Part shown: positions 53,915-63,554 of the stretch, piece by piece | How the letters are laid out: the number at the start of each line of letters is the position of its first letter | Position numbering within the stretch: the first letter of the stretch is position 1 | Source: Mycolicibacterium aubagnense | GTDB taxonomy: Bacteria; Actinomycetota; Actinomycetes; Mycobacteriales; Mycobacteriaceae | Direction: 5' to 3' | Length of the DNA: 64,000 bases | Assembly (NCBI RefSeq): GCF_010730955.1 | Contig: NZ_AP022577.1 | Coordinates: forward strand, 5,022,001 to 5,086,000 | Translations under genes and position numbers: made by a program | Notes under the pieces: model-generated | Told to the model about the DNA's origin: nothing | What the model saw: only the letters and a program-made list of their open reading frames with translations | Database searches by the model: none

Positions 53915-55975
53915 GTGGACTTCTACTCCGCCTACCGGCACGGATTCGTCCGGGTGGCCGCGTGCACGCACCACACCACGCTCGCGGACCCCGCGACCAA
54001 CGCCCAGTCGGTGGTGCGCCTGGCCCGTGACTGCCACGACGACGCCGTGGGGTTGGTGGTGTTCCCGGAGCTGACGCTGTCGGGGTACTCGATCGAGGAC
54101 ATCCTGCTGTCGGACACGCTGTTGGAGTCGGTGACCGAGGCGCTGGAGACGATCGTCGAGGCGTCGGTCGAGTTGCTGCCGGTGCTGGTGGTCGGTGCGC
54201 CGCTGCGGTACCGCCACCGCATCTACAACACCGCGGTCGTGATCCACCGCGGATCGATCCTCGGCGTCGTACCCAAGTCGTATCTGCCGACCTACCGCGA
54301 GTTCTACGAATCGCGTCAGGTAGCTGCTGCGGACGCGAGGAGCAATCGGGGTGCCGGTGATGACAGCACCGGGACCATCCGGGTGAACGGTGCCGATGTC
54401 CCGTTCGGCAGTGACCTTTTGTTCGCCGCCGCCGACCTGCCGAACTTCGTTCTGCACGTGGAGATCTGCGAAGACATGTGGGTACCCGTGCCGCCGAGTG
54501 CGACGGCTGCGCTGGCCGGTGCGACGGTGCTGGCCAACCTGTCGGGCAGCCCCATCACCATCGGCCGCGCCGACGACCGCAAACTGCTGGCCCGGTCAGC
54601 GTCGTCGCGCTGCCTGGCGGCGTACCTCTATGCAGCGGCGGGAGAGGGCGAGTCGACGACCGACCTGGCCTGGGACGGCCAGACCATGATCTACGAAAAC
54701 GGTGTGCTGCTGGCCGAATCCGAACGTTTCCCGCGTGGGGAGCGCCGGTCGGTCGCCGATGTCGACACCGAGCTGCTGGCCGCCGAGCGGTTGCGGATGG
54801 GGACGTTCGACGACAACCGGCGCCAGTTCGCCGACCGGACGTCGGATTTCCGGCGCATCGAATTCACGCTGTCCCCGCCGACGGGCGATATCGGCCTGCT
54901 CCGCGAGATCGAGCGGTTCCCGTTCGTGCCGTCGGATCCGGAACGGCTGCAACAGGATTGCTACGAGGCATACAACATCCAGGTGTCCGGTCTGGAGCAG
55001 CGCCTGCGGGCACTGAACTTCCCGACTGTGGTGATCGGGGTGTCCGGCGGGCTGGATTCCACCCATGCGCTGATCGTCGCGGCCAAGGCGATGGACCGAG
55101 AGGGCCGGCCGCGCAGCGACATCCTGGCCTTCACCATGCCGGGCTTCGCGACCGGCGACCGCACCAAGAGCAATGCCACCGCGCTGGCCAAGGCGCTCGG
55201 AGTCACGTTCTCCGAGTTGGACATTCGGGACACGGCGCGGCTGATGCTCGCCGAGATGGGGCACCCGTTCGCCCGCGGCGAGGCCGTGTACGACGTGACG
55301 TTCGAGAACGTACAGGCCGGGCTGCGAACCGACTTCCTGTTCCGGCTGGCCAACCAGCGCGGCGGCATCGTGCTCGGGACCGGCGACCTGTCCGAGCTCG
55401 GGCTGGGCTGGTCCACCTACGGCGTCGGTGACCAGATGTCGCACTACAACGTCAACGGCGGCGTGCCGAAAACCCTGATCCAGCACCTGATCCGGTGGGT
55501 GATCTCCTCGGGGCAGTTCGGCGGCGACGTCAACGACGTGTTGCAGTCGGTGCTGGACACCGAGATCACCCCGGAACTGGTACCCGGCGCCGACGTGCAG
55601 AGCAGCCAGGCCAAGGTGGGTCCGTATGCACTGCAGGACTTTTCGTTGTTTCATGTGCTGCGGTATGGCTTCCGGCCGTCGAAGATCGCGTTCCTGTCCT
55701 GGCATGCGTGGCGGGATGTGGACGCAGGTGACTGGCCGGCCGGCTTCCCCGACGACGAGCACGTGGCCTACTCGCTGGCCGACATCCGGCACTGGCTGAA
55801 AGTCTTTGTTCAGCGGTTCTACTCGTTCAGCCAGTTCAAGCGGTCGGCGCTGCCGAACGGTCCGAAGGTGTCCGCCGGTGGCGCCCTGTCTCCGCGTGGG
55901 GATTGGCGAGCGCCGTCGGACATGTCGGCCCGTATCTGGCTCGACGAGATCGAGCGGAACGTGCCGGAGGCCTGA
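53915..55975 (+). CDS. nadE: Glutamine-dependent NAD+ synthetase
   Basis: 686 residues. An N-terminal nitrilase-type glutaminase domain (about 1-310) has the Glu in FPELTLSGYS, the Lys in GVVPKSYLPTYREF and the catalytic Cys in VEICEDMW. The C-terminal synthetase domain has the ATP P-loop GVSGGLDSTHAL (about residue 373), TGDLSELGLGWSTYG and a long C-terminal segment. It makes the last step to NAD+, using ammonia channelled between domains. It is close in length to M. tuberculosis NadE (679). Confidence 0.97.
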   Translation: MDFYSAYRHGFVRVAACTHHTTLADPATNAQSVVRLARDCHDDAVGLVVFPELTLSGYSIEDILLSDTLLESVTEALETIVEASVELLPVLVVGAPLRYRHRIYNTAVVIHRGSILGVVPKSYLPTYREFYESRQVAAADARSNRGAGDDSTGTIRVNGADVPFGSDLLFAAADLPNFVLHVEICEDMWVPVPPSATAALAGATVLANLSGSPITIGRADDRKLLARSASSRCLAAYLYAAAGEGESTTDLAWDGQTMIYENGVLLAESERFPRGERRSVADVDTELLAAERLRMGTFDDNRRQFADRTSDFRRIEFTLSPPTGDIGLLREIERFPFVPSDPERLQQDCYEAYNIQVSGLEQRLRALNFPTVVIGVSGGLDSTHALIVAAKAMDREGRPRSDILAFTMPGFATGDRTKSNATALAKALGVTFSELDIRDTARLMLAEMGHPFARGEAVYDVTFENVQAGLRTDFLFRLANQRGGIVLGTGDLSELGLGWSTYGVGDQMSHYNVNGGVPKTLIQHLIRWVISSGQFGGDVNDVLQSVLDTEITPELVPGADVQSSQAKVGPYALQDFSLFHVLRYGFRPSKIAFLSWHAWRDVDAGDWPAGFPDDEHVAYSLADIRHWLKVFVQRFYSFSQFKRSALPNGPKVSAGGALSPRGDWRAPSDMSARIWLDEIERNVPEA

Positions 55976-56003
55976 GCCGGTCGCATATTCGGACCACACG
56001 GCT

Positions 56004-57593
56004 TCAGAACGGCGGCGAGCTGTCGCCGTTGATGAGTTGTTGGGCGAGTTGGCGTTTGGCTTCGGGGGTTGGTGCGGATTCGAGTAGTTCGGTCCAGTTG
56101 AGTTGGCGTTCGTGCTGGGTGTGCCGGGTGCGCGCGTCGGTGCGGGTGCGGCGGCGGGTGGGCATCATGAGGTCGCGGTCGGGTTGGTCGCTGGTGGTTG
56201 CCGCGGTCGGTGGTGGTGGCGGCCCGGTGGGGAAGTGTTTGTGGGGGAATAGGATTCGGCTGCCGGGCACGGTGGTGTAGGTGTGGCCGGTGGGTGCGGT
56301 CCAGGCGATGGTGCCGTCGGGGTTTTGGTGGGTGTGCCATCCGGTGGTGCCGGTGTAGAAGGTTTTGACCAGGTGGTGTTTGCGGCATTTGGGGGTCAGG
56401 TTGGCGGGGTGGGTCGGGCCGGCGGGCCAGGGGACGGTGTGGTCGAGGTCGGCGTCGGCGGCGGGGTGGTCGCAGCCGGGGTGCATGCAGGTCAGGTCCC
56501 GCATCCGGACGTAGCGGTCGAGGGTGGTCGATGGCCGGTAGTGGGGTTGTCCGTCGGCCGGAATCTGCGGTGTGATTACCGTTTTGACGGTGGCGCCGCG
56601 GGCGGCGAGGTCGGCCAGCAGCACGGCAGGGATGACGGTCCCGCTGGGCAGGTAGCCGACCGCGCTCTGGTCGACGGCGGGTGCGGGCTCGGGCGTCGGT
56701 GCCAGGGCCTCGGCGACCGCAGTGTGCGTAGTGACCGGCGGGGTGGCGTCGGGTGCGTCGAGCAGTGGGTCGCTGACCGGGTGGGGCGCGGTGTCGGTTA
56801 GGACGTGGATGATGACGGCGGCGGCGCGGGGATCGGTGCCGGCGGCGGGGCAGTCGGGGTTGGTGCAGTGGCAGGGCAGTCGGTCGCCGCGGGCTGCCAG
56901 GACGCCCAAGGCGTCGGCGCGGCGTTGGCCGAGGGTGCGGGGGTCCTGGTGGCAGACCTCGTGGGCCATGGCGGTGAGGGTGCGTTCCAGTAGTGCGGCG
57001 TCGGTGGCCAGCAGCAGGGCCCACACGGATGTGACGCCGGCGGGATCACCGGGCTTGCCGAACTCGACGTCGCGGCCGCGGACGGCGTTGCGGGTGCGGC
57101 GCACGGCGGCGAGGTCGAATTTCTGGATCCAGTGGTCGATCTGCCGGATCGTGTCGGCTTTGGACAGGGGACCCCATTCGCGAGCAGCGCCGGCCATGGC
57201 GGTGTCGATGAGGGCGAGGGTAGCGGGGTCGTGGACGAGTTCGGTGTGCCAGCAGATCAGGGTGACCAACGCCAATGACAGGTCGCCGGCGGCGAGGAGG
57301 GCGCCGACCTTCGGGAGGCGGTCGCGCAGGGTCAGGGCGAGGTGCATGTGGCTGGCGGCCTGCCAGCGATTGATGGTCAAGGCGGCGCCGATTTCGCTGG
57401 CTGCGGCGTCCCAGCCGTCGCAGGCCCACAGGTCGCGATGTTCGTGGTCGATGCAGCGGCGGTGGGTGAGTTCGGCGATGGCGGCCAGTCGGCGGGCGGC
57501 GTTTTGGGCTTCGGTCCGGGTGGCGCTGGTCATCGAGTCGATCAGGGAAGCGTCGTCAACTTCCCTGGTTTCGAGGACCAATACTTCGAACAT
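56004..57593 (-). CDS. DUF222 / HNH endonuclease domain protein (13E12-repeat family)
   Basis: 529 residues from ATG 57593 (MFEVLVLETREVDD), chosen because TACGAT lies seven bases upstream. The N-terminal DUF222 helical region (ATRTEAQNAARRLAAIAELTHRR, WAASEIGAALTINRWQA equivalent) is followed by a Pro/Ala-rich linker and a C-terminal HNH motif: RDLTCMHPGCDHPAADADLDHTVPW, LTPKCRKHHLVKTF. Members of this multi-copy actinobacterial family correspond to the M. tuberculosis REP13E12 proteins, repeat elements that can host phage integration; nuclease activity is presumed. No att site or terminal repeats were seen. Confidence 0.9.
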   Translation of the reverse strand: MFEVLVLETREVDDASLIDSMTSATRTEAQNAARRLAAIAELTHRRCIDHEHRDLWACDGWDAAASEIGAALTINRWQAASHMHLALTLRDRLPKVGALLAAGDLSLALVTLICWHTELVHDPATLALIDTAMAGAAREWGPLSKADTIRQIDHWIQKFDLAAVRRTRNAVRGRDVEFGKPGDPAGVTSVWALLLATDAALLERTLTAMAHEVCHQDPRTLGQRRADALGVLAARGDRLPCHCTNPDCPAAGTDPRAAAVIIHVLTDTAPHPVSDPLLDAPDATPPVTTHTAVAEALAPTPEPAPAVDQSAVGYLPSGTVIPAVLLADLAARGATVKTVITPQIPADGQPHYRPSTTLDRYVRMRDLTCMHPGCDHPAADADLDHTVPWPAGPTHPANLTPKCRKHHLVKTFYTGTTGWHTHQNPDGTIAWTAPTGHTYTTVPGSRILFPHKHFPTGPPPPPTAATTSDQPDRDLMMPTRRRTRTDARTRHTQHERQLNWTELLESAPTPEAKRQLAQQLINGDSSPPF

Positions 57594-57600
57594 GCTTTCG

Positions 57601-57606
57601 ATCGTA
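57601..57606 (-). promoter_or_regulatory. -10 box of the DUF222/HNH gene (leaderless)
   Basis: TACGAT on the minus strand, seven bases before ATG 57593. Confidence 0.55.
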
Positions 57607-57677
57607 ATGACCGGAATGAGCGGACGCCACAAGAGAATTTCCAGCCTGTGGATAACTTTCCCGCGTAGGCGTGTGGG

Positions 57678-58841
57678 TCAGGCGACGGCGAGGATGTTCG
57701 GTTCGTCGAGGTCGTCGTCAGTCCGGCGCTGCGATCGCGCCGCCGCGTGTACGACCAGCGCGAAGCCGACGGTGATGGGAATGACTGGCCCGTCCATGCC
57801 GCCGGCGAGCACGGCGTCGGCAGTGGTGAACGCCGGTGGGACGATCTGCGCGTACAAGCTGGCGGCCGTCGGCGCGCCGGCGAAGCCCCACAACAGCCAG
57901 CGCCATTGGCGTTCGCGCACGGTATCGCCGATGACCCGAGCCCGGAACACCCCCCGCGCCGCGAGTGCGATGACGATCCACGCCGGCACCAGGTGGAAAA
58001 GGACCAGGACGTGCGGGATGGGCGGCGACAACCGGACGACCAGGCTGGTGTAGGCAAGGGAGCCGACAACCGCCAGCGCGAAGGCGAAGAAGTACACGCG
58101 TCGCGGGGCGGACGGGATGGTCGCATCCCGCGTCGAGCGCTGAGCCAGCATGAAGGCGAAAACGGCGCTGCCGGGCGCGGCGACGCCGAGGATGATGGAG
58201 CCGACGCCGATATTGGTCAGCAGGTCGTGCTGCGGGATCAGCGGCTGTATCCCGATCCAGATCACGCGCAGCAGCGGCGCCGTCATCATCAGCGCGATGC
58301 CGTACGTCATCCAGGCCTGGTGGGTGATCACGTCGCGGCGGCGGATCGCGTAGACCGCGTACCAGGCGCTGCCGAGCGTGCCGATTGCCAAGGCGCGCAA
58401 CTGAGTTTCGAATGCCGGCCCGATGAAATGCCGCGCAGCCGGGGTGAGATACAGGAACACCAACGCCGTCAACATGCTCACGGACATCAGTGCGAGATAC
58501 GCCCGGCCGGTCCACCGGTGGATCGCGGGCCGGCGGGTGCGCAGCCGCGGCGAGAACTGAAACAATCCGAGCGCCAAGGCAAGTCCGGCCAGGGTGGTGT
58601 GGACCATGAGGACCACGCGATGCTCGGCGTAGGCACCGTGGCGCACCGATTCGACGGACCCCGCACCGACCGCGTAGGTGCGGCCGTTGACCAGGGTGTT
58701 GACCGAGTCCTGCCACCGCGACATTCCGGGAGTGAACAGGGGCCAGGTGTAGTTGAGCGCGAGCGGCACGTAGAAGACGGCGATGGCGACCGTGAGCCAG
58801 AAGAATCTCCGCGACACCGCGATTCCTTTGTGGTCGTCCAT
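57678..58841 (-). CDS. DUF2306 multi-pass membrane protein
   Basis: 387 residues from ATG 58841 (395 if the GTG at 58865 is used; neither has a good ribosome binding site). About nine or ten hydrophobic helices, starting RRFFWLTVAIAVFYVPLALNYTWPLF. The conserved HTTLAGLALALGLFQFSPRLR, HRWTGRAYL and THQAWMTYGIALMMTAP patterns are those of DUF2306, a family resembling heme- or quinone-binding membrane proteins with conserved His. Function unknown. It is on the same strand as the HNH gene, about 85 bp upstream of its start. Confidence 0.85.
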   Translation of the reverse strand: MDDHKGIAVSRRFFWLTVAIAVFYVPLALNYTWPLFTPGMSRWQDSVNTLVNGRTYAVGAGSVESVRHGAYAEHRVVLMVHTTLAGLALALGLFQFSPRLRTRRPAIHRWTGRAYLALMSVSMLTALVFLYLTPAARHFIGPAFETQLRALAIGTLGSAWYAVYAIRRRDVITHQAWMTYGIALMMTAPLLRVIWIGIQPLIPQHDLLTNIGVGSIILGVAAPGSAVFAFMLAQRSTRDATIPSAPRRVYFFAFALAVVGSLAYTSLVVRLSPPIPHVLVLFHLVPAWIVIALAARGVFRARVIGDTVRERQWRWLLWGFAGAPTAASLYAQIVPPAFTTADAVLAGGMDGPVIPITVGFALVVHAAARSQRRTDDDLDEPNILAVA

Positions 58842-58987
58842 TTGATCGTCAGATTGTAGGGCCACCCCTCATCAACCGGCAGTATTTGCTATATCGGGAT
58901 CGACGGGAGCGATCTGACTGCGACCGTGCTGCCGCAGACGGGGCCTGGGTGGCGGATATCTGCGCGCCAGTTGCGTAGGCCGGCTTG

Positions 58988-59848
58988 TCAGGGCGCCGAA
59001 CCCAGCGCATCCTCGATGGCCTCGTCGTACGGCGCGCAGTTGCCGGCGCCGGGCACCAGGGTGGCGAGTGCGCCCGCGGTGACGGCGCGCAGGAGAGCGT
59101 GGCCGGCGTCCGCACGCCAGCCGGCGGCCAGCACACCGGCGAAGACGTCACCGGCGCCGGTGGTATCGACCGCCTCGACCTCGGGTGCGGCGACGTGCGT
59201 CTCGCCCTCGGCGGTCCGGTGCACGGCGCCGTCAGCGCCGCGGGTGATGACCAGATGCGCGACGGGCCAATGCCATTGGGCGGCTTCGGTTTCGTTGACG
59301 ATCACCACGTCGGTGGCGGCGGCCAGGTCGGCAAGCGCACCCGGGTCGGTGCCTGCCGGGGAAGCGTTGAGCAAGACGGTCGCGCCACTCTGCTTGGCCA
59401 GCCGCGCCGCCGCCAACGCGGTGGACGGCGGGATTTCCAGCTGCAGCAACAGCACATCGCAGTCGGCGACCACAGCGCGAACCTGTCGTGAGTCCAGGGT
59501 CAGGTGCGCGTTGGCGCCCGGTGCCACCACGATCATGTTCTCGGCGCTGCTACCGACCATGATCGCTGCGGTGCCGCTGGGGACCGGCAGACTGACCACG
59601 CCGTCGAGGCCGACGCGGTTGTCCTGCAGGTGCTTTCGCAAGGCACCGCCGGTGGCGTCGTCGCCGACCGCGGCGACCAGCTGAACATCGGCACCGGCCC
59701 GGGCCGCGGCGACGGCCTGATTGCCGCCCTTGCCGCCGGGCTCCGAATGCAACGACGATGCCAGCACCGTCTGCCCGGGCCCGGGAAGTTCGGCCAGGCC
59801 GAACACGAGATCCATGTTGACGCTGCCCACGACGGTGATCCGAGTCAC
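58988..59848 (-). CDS. rbsK: Ribokinase (PfkB family)
   Basis: 286 residues. N-terminal [31 protein letters not shown], and the PfkB C-terminal signature [17 protein letters not shown] with the catalytic Asp. It phosphorylates ribose to ribose-5-phosphate, feeding RpiB and PRPP synthesis. The GTG start lies six bases after TACCGT on the minus strand. It is divergent from proA by 56 bp. No ribose transporter or repressor is adjacent. Confidence 0.92.
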   Translation of the reverse strand: MTRITVVGSVNMDLVFGLAELPGPGQTVLASSLHSEPGGKGGNQAVAAARAGADVQLVAAVGDDATGGALRKHLQDNRVGLDGVVSLPVPSGTAAIMVGSSAENMIVVAPGANAHLTLDSRQVRAVVADCDVLLLQLEIPPSTALAAARLAKQSGATVLLNASPAGTDPGALADLAAATDVVIVNETEAAQWHWPVAHLVITRGADGAVHRTAEGETHVAAPEVEAVDTTGAGDVFAGVLAAGWRADAGHALLRAVTAGALATLVPGAGNCAPYDEAIEDALGSAP

Positions 59849-59854
59849 CGGGCC

Positions 59855-59860
59855 ACGGTA
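59855..59860 (-). promoter_or_regulatory. -10 box of rbsK (leaderless)
   Basis: TACCGT on the minus strand, six bases before the GTG. Confidence 0.5.
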
Positions 59861-59892
59861 GCCCCGACCGGCCCGAACCGCAGATACCTCGT

Positions 59893-59898
59893 TACCCT
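59893..59898 (+). promoter_or_regulatory. -10 box of proA (leaderless)
   Basis: TACCCT ends six bases before ATG 59905. Confidence 0.6.
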
Positions 59899-59904
59899 GG
59901 GTTA

Positions 59905-61152
59905 ATGAGTGTGCACGCAGCTACGGACACCGATCTGCGCCAGCAGGTGCATGACGCCGCCCGGCGGGCCCGCGTCGCGTCACGCACGCTGGCCACACTG
60001 ACCACTCAAGCCAAGAACCGCGCGCTGCACGCCGCAGCGGACGCCGTACTGGCTGCCGCCGATGCGGTGCTGGCCGCCAACGCCGAGGACATCGACGCCG
60101 CGCGCGCCGCGGGGATCGCCGAAGCGATGATCGACCGGTTGGCTTTGAACCCGCAACGGCTCGACGGTATCGCCGCCGGGTTGCGGCAGGTCGCCGGCCT
60201 GCCCGACCCGGTCGGTGAGGTCTTGCGCGGCAGCACGCTGCCCAACGGCCTGCAGATCCGTCAGCAGCGCGTGCCGCTGGGCGTGGTCGGCATGGTGTAC
60301 GAGAGTCGCCCCAACGTGACGGTCGACGCCTTCGGCCTGGCTCTCAAGTCGGGCAACGCGGCGCTGCTGCGCGGCAGTTCGTCGGCCGCCCGGTCCAACG
60401 CGGCTCTGGTCACCGCACTGCGGGCGGCGCTGGCCGCCGAGGGGTTGCCCGAAGATGCGGTGCAACTGCTGCCCAGTGAGGACCGGGCCAGCGTTACCCA
60501 CCTGATCCAGGCCCGCGGTCTCGTCGACGTGGTGATCCCGCGTGGCGGCGCCGGCCTGATCGACGCCGTGGTGCGCGACGCCACCGTGCCGACCATCGAG
60601 ACGGGCGTCGGCAACTGCCACGTCTACGTCCACGAAGCGGCTGATCTCGACATGGCCGAGAGCATCCTGCTGAACTCCAAGACCCGCCGGCCCAGCGTGT
60701 GCAACTCGGCCGAGACCCTGTTGGTCGACCGGGCCATCGCCGACACGGCGCTGCCCCGGCTGGTGACCGCGCTGCAGGACGCCGGGGTGACGGTCCACCT
60801 GGACCCGAGCGAGGACGAGTTGCGCGCCGAGTTCCTGTCGCTGGACATCGCGGTGGCCATTGTCGATGGCGTGGACGGGGCTATCACGCACGTGAACGAG
60901 TACGGTACCGGGCACACCGAGGCCATCGTCACCGCCAACCTTGCTGCGGCCCAGCGTTTCTCGGAGCAGGTGGACGCCGCCGCGGTGATGGTCAATGCGT
61001 CAACCGCTTTCACCGACGGTGAGCAGTTCGGCTTCGGCGCCGAGATCGGCATCTCGACCCAGAAGTTGCACGCCCGCGGCCCGATGGGCCTACCGGAACT
61101 GACATCCACCAAATGGATCGTGTGGGGCGACGGCCAGACCCGGCCTGCATAG
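59905..61152 (+). CDS. proA: Gamma-glutamyl phosphate reductase
   Basis: 415 residues of the aldehyde dehydrogenase fold. [39 protein letters not shown], the catalytic Cys in [16 protein letters not shown], and [34 protein letters not shown]. Second step of proline synthesis, after ProB. The gene is followed by a MoxR-VWA pair 11 bp downstream, as in M. tuberculosis (Rv2427c to Rv2425c). Confidence 0.97.
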   Translation: MSVHAATDTDLRQQVHDAARRARVASRTLATLTTQAKNRALHAAADAVLAAADAVLAANAEDIDAARAAGIAEAMIDRLALNPQRLDGIAAGLRQVAGLPDPVGEVLRGSTLPNGLQIRQQRVPLGVVGMVYESRPNVTVDAFGLALKSGNAALLRGSSSAARSNAALVTALRAALAAEGLPEDAVQLLPSEDRASVTHLIQARGLVDVVIPRGGAGLIDAVVRDATVPTIETGVGNCHVYVHEAADLDMAESILLNSKTRRPSVCNSAETLLVDRAIADTALPRLVTALQDAGVTVHLDPSEDELRAEFLSLDIAVAIVDGVDGAITHVNEYGTGHTEAIVTANLAAAQRFSEQVDAAAVMVNASTAFTDGEQFGFGAEIGISTQKLHARGPMGLPELTSTKWIVWGDGQTRPA

Positions 61153-61163
61153 AGGAGAAGAAC

Positions 61164-62045
61164 TTGAGTACACCCGCTCGTTCGGTGCCGCTGTTCGCGG
61201 ACATCGATGACGTCGCCAAGCGACTCGCCGAAACCGGATACCTGCCCGATACCGCAACGGCCACAGCGGTTTTCCTGGCCGACCGGCTGGGTAAGCCGCT
61301 GCTGATCGAAGGACCGGCCGGTGTCGGCAAGACCGAACTGGCCCGGGCCATCGCCCAGTGCACCGGTTCGGAGCTGGTGCGCCTGCAGTGCTACGAGGGG
61401 GTCGACGAGGCCCGCGCGCTGTACGAGTGGAACCACGCCAAGCAGATCCTGCGGATCCAGTCCGGCCAGCAGTCCGGCGACTGGGATCAGACCAAGATGG
61501 ATGTGTTCAGCGAGGAGTTCCTCCTGAGCCGCCCGCTGCTGACGGCCATCCGGCGCACCGAGCCCACCGTGCTGCTGATCGATGAGACCGACAAGGCCGA
61601 CATCGAGATCGAAGGCCTGCTGCTGGAGATCCTGTCCGACTTCGCCGTCACCGTCCCTGAACTGGGCACCATCAAGGCCAAGCAGACACCGCTGGTGGTG
61701 CTGACCTCGAACGCCACGCGCGAGCTGTCCGAGGCGCTCAAGCGGCGCTGCCTGTTCCTGCACATCGATTTCCCCGACCCCGACCTGGAGCGGCGCATCC
61801 TGCTCTCCCGGGTACCCGAGTTGCCGGAGAAGATCGCTGACGAGCTGGTCCGAATCATCGGCGTGCTGCGCGGCATGCAGCTCAAGAAGCTGCCGTCGGT
61901 CGCCGAGACCATCGACTGGGGCCGCACGGTTCTCGCGCTGGGCATGGACACCCTCGACGACGCGATGATCGCGGCCACGCTGGGTGTGGTGCTCAAGCAC
62001 CAGTCCGATCAGCATCGCGCCGCCGGCGAGCTGAAGCTCAACTAG
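61164..62045 (+). CDS. MoxR-type AAA+ ATPase
   Basis: 293 residues from TTG 61164, preceded by a strong AGAGGAGAAG seven bases away. Walker A GPAGVGKTELARA (about residue 50), Walker B VLLIDETDKAD, and sensor LTSNATRELSEALKRRCLFLHIDFP. MoxR ATPases act with a VWA-domain partner in maturation or metal insertion of other proteins; the partner is the next gene, 8 bp on. The target of this pair is unknown. The TTG start with a near-perfect ribosome site is unusual but convincing. Confidence 0.92.
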   Translation: MSTPARSVPLFADIDDVAKRLAETGYLPDTATATAVFLADRLGKPLLIEGPAGVGKTELARAIAQCTGSELVRLQCYEGVDEARALYEWNHAKQILRIQSGQQSGDWDQTKMDVFSEEFLLSRPLLTAIRRTEPTVLLIDETDKADIEIEGLLLEILSDFAVTVPELGTIKAKQTPLVVLTSNATRELSEALKRRCLFLHIDFPDPDLERRILLSRVPELPEKIADELVRIIGVLRGMQLKKLPSVAETIDWGRTVLALGMDTLDDAMIAATLGVVLKHQSDQHRAAGELKLN

Positions 62046-62053
62046 GGGACGTC

Positions 62054-63499
62054 ATGACTGTCGGACGAACCCCCGCGCAACCGCTTGCCCCGCAAGGCAT
62101 TCCGGGCCACCTGGTGGGCTTCGTCGAAGCCTTGCGCAAGGTGGGTATCAACGTCGGGCCGTCCGAGACCGTCGACGCCGGACGGGTGATGGCCACCCTG
62201 GGACTAGGTGACCGCATGGTGCTGCGCGAGGGCCTGGCGTGCGCGGTGCTGCGCCGGCCCGACCACCGGGAGACCTACAACGCGTTGTTCGACCTGTGGT
62301 TCCCGGCGGCCATGGGGGATCGGGCGGTGCTCGAACTCGATGAGGATGCGGACCCGGAGAACCGGCCCGACCGGATACCGCCCGACGATGTCGAGGCCAT
62401 GCGATCGGCGCTCCTCGATCTGCTCTCCGACGCCGACATGGCCAACCTCGACGATCGCCTGATGGCGATGATCGCGCAGATCGTCGATGCCTACGGCAAG
62501 TACAACTCGAGCCGCGGTCCGTCGTACTCGTCGTACCAGGCGCTCAAGGCCATGGGGCTCGACCAGCTGGAGGGCAAACTGCTGGCCGGCCTGCTTGCGC
62601 CGTACGGTGACGAGCCCACACCCACTCAGGAACAGATCGCCAAAGCAATTGCCGCGAAGCGTATTTCGCAGCTGCGGCACATGGTCGAGTCGGAGACCAA
62701 GCGGCGCACCGCCGAGCAGATCGGCCGCGACCACGTGCAGACCTACGGCATCCCGCAGCTGGCCGAGAACGTCGAATTCCTCAGGGCGTCAGGCGAACAA
62801 CTGCGCCAGATGCGCAATGTCGTTGCGCCCCTGGCTCGTACGCTGGCCACCCGGCTCGCTGCCCGGCGGCGTCGTTCCCACGCCGGCCAGATCGACCTGC
62901 GCAAGACGCTGCGCAAGTCGATGTCGACCGGCGGCGTTCCCATCGACGTCGTCCTCAAGAAACCGCATCCGGCCCGCCCCGAGCTCGTGGTGCTGTGCGA
63001 CGTGTCCGGCTCCGTCGCGGGCTTCAGCCACTTCACGCTGATGCTGGTGCACGCGCTGCGCCAGCAGTTCAGTCGGGTTCGCGTGTTCGCCTTCATCGAC
63101 ACCACCGACGAGGTCACCGAGCTGTTCGGGCCCGATGCCGACCTGGCCGTCGCGGTGCAGAAGATCACCCGCGAGGCGGCTGTCTACACGCGGGACGGGC
63201 ACTCGGACTACGGCCACGCGTTCGTCTCGTTCCTCGACAAGTGGCCGAATGCGCTCTCGCCGCGCACGGCGTTGCTGGTGCTCGGCGACGGCCGCAACAA
63301 CTACCGCAACCCGCAGGCCGATCTACTGGCCGGAATGGTCAACGCCAGCCGGCACGCGCACTGGCTCAACCCTGAGCCCAAGCACCTGTGGGGCAGCGGC
63401 GACTCGGCGACGGCCAAGTACCAGGACGTCATCACCATGCACGAATGCCGGTCCGCCAAGCAGCTCGCCGCGGTGATCGACAACCTGCTGCCCGTCTAG
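62054..63499 (+). CDS. VWA-domain CoxE-like protein, partner of the MoxR ATPase
   Basis: 481 residues. The N-terminal part is helical ([27 protein letters not shown]) and Arg-rich ([27 protein letters not shown]). The C-terminal VWA domain has the MIDAS motif [16 protein letters not shown] (about residue 313), then [14 protein letters not shown] and [15 protein letters not shown]. It belongs to the CoxE-like group found beside MoxR ATPases and in carbon-monoxide dehydrogenase maturation. No CO dehydrogenase gene is in the window. Confidence 0.92.
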   Translation: MTVGRTPAQPLAPQGIPGHLVGFVEALRKVGINVGPSETVDAGRVMATLGLGDRMVLREGLACAVLRRPDHRETYNALFDLWFPAAMGDRAVLELDEDADPENRPDRIPPDDVEAMRSALLDLLSDADMANLDDRLMAMIAQIVDAYGKYNSSRGPSYSSYQALKAMGLDQLEGKLLAGLLAPYGDEPTPTQEQIAKAIAAKRISQLRHMVESETKRRTAEQIGRDHVQTYGIPQLAENVEFLRASGEQLRQMRNVVAPLARTLATRLAARRRRSHAGQIDLRKTLRKSMSTGGVPIDVVLKKPHPARPELVVLCDVSGSVAGFSHFTLMLVHALRQQFSRVRVFAFIDTTDEVTELFGPDADLAVAVQKITREAAVYTRDGHSDYGHAFVSFLDKWPNALSPRTALLVLGDGRNNYRNPQADLLAGMVNASRHAHWLNPEPKHLWGSGDSATAKYQDVITMHECRSAKQLAAVIDNLLPV

Positions 63500-63540
63500 C
63501 CCGCGAGGTCCTGCCCCGGAGTTGGCTCCGAACGCTGCCG

Positions 63541-63546
63541 TAAGCT
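63541..63546 (+). promoter_or_regulatory. -10 box of nadD (leaderless)
   Basis: TAAGCT ends eight bases before the GTG at 63555. Confidence 0.45.
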
Positions 63547-63554
63547 GGCAAATC

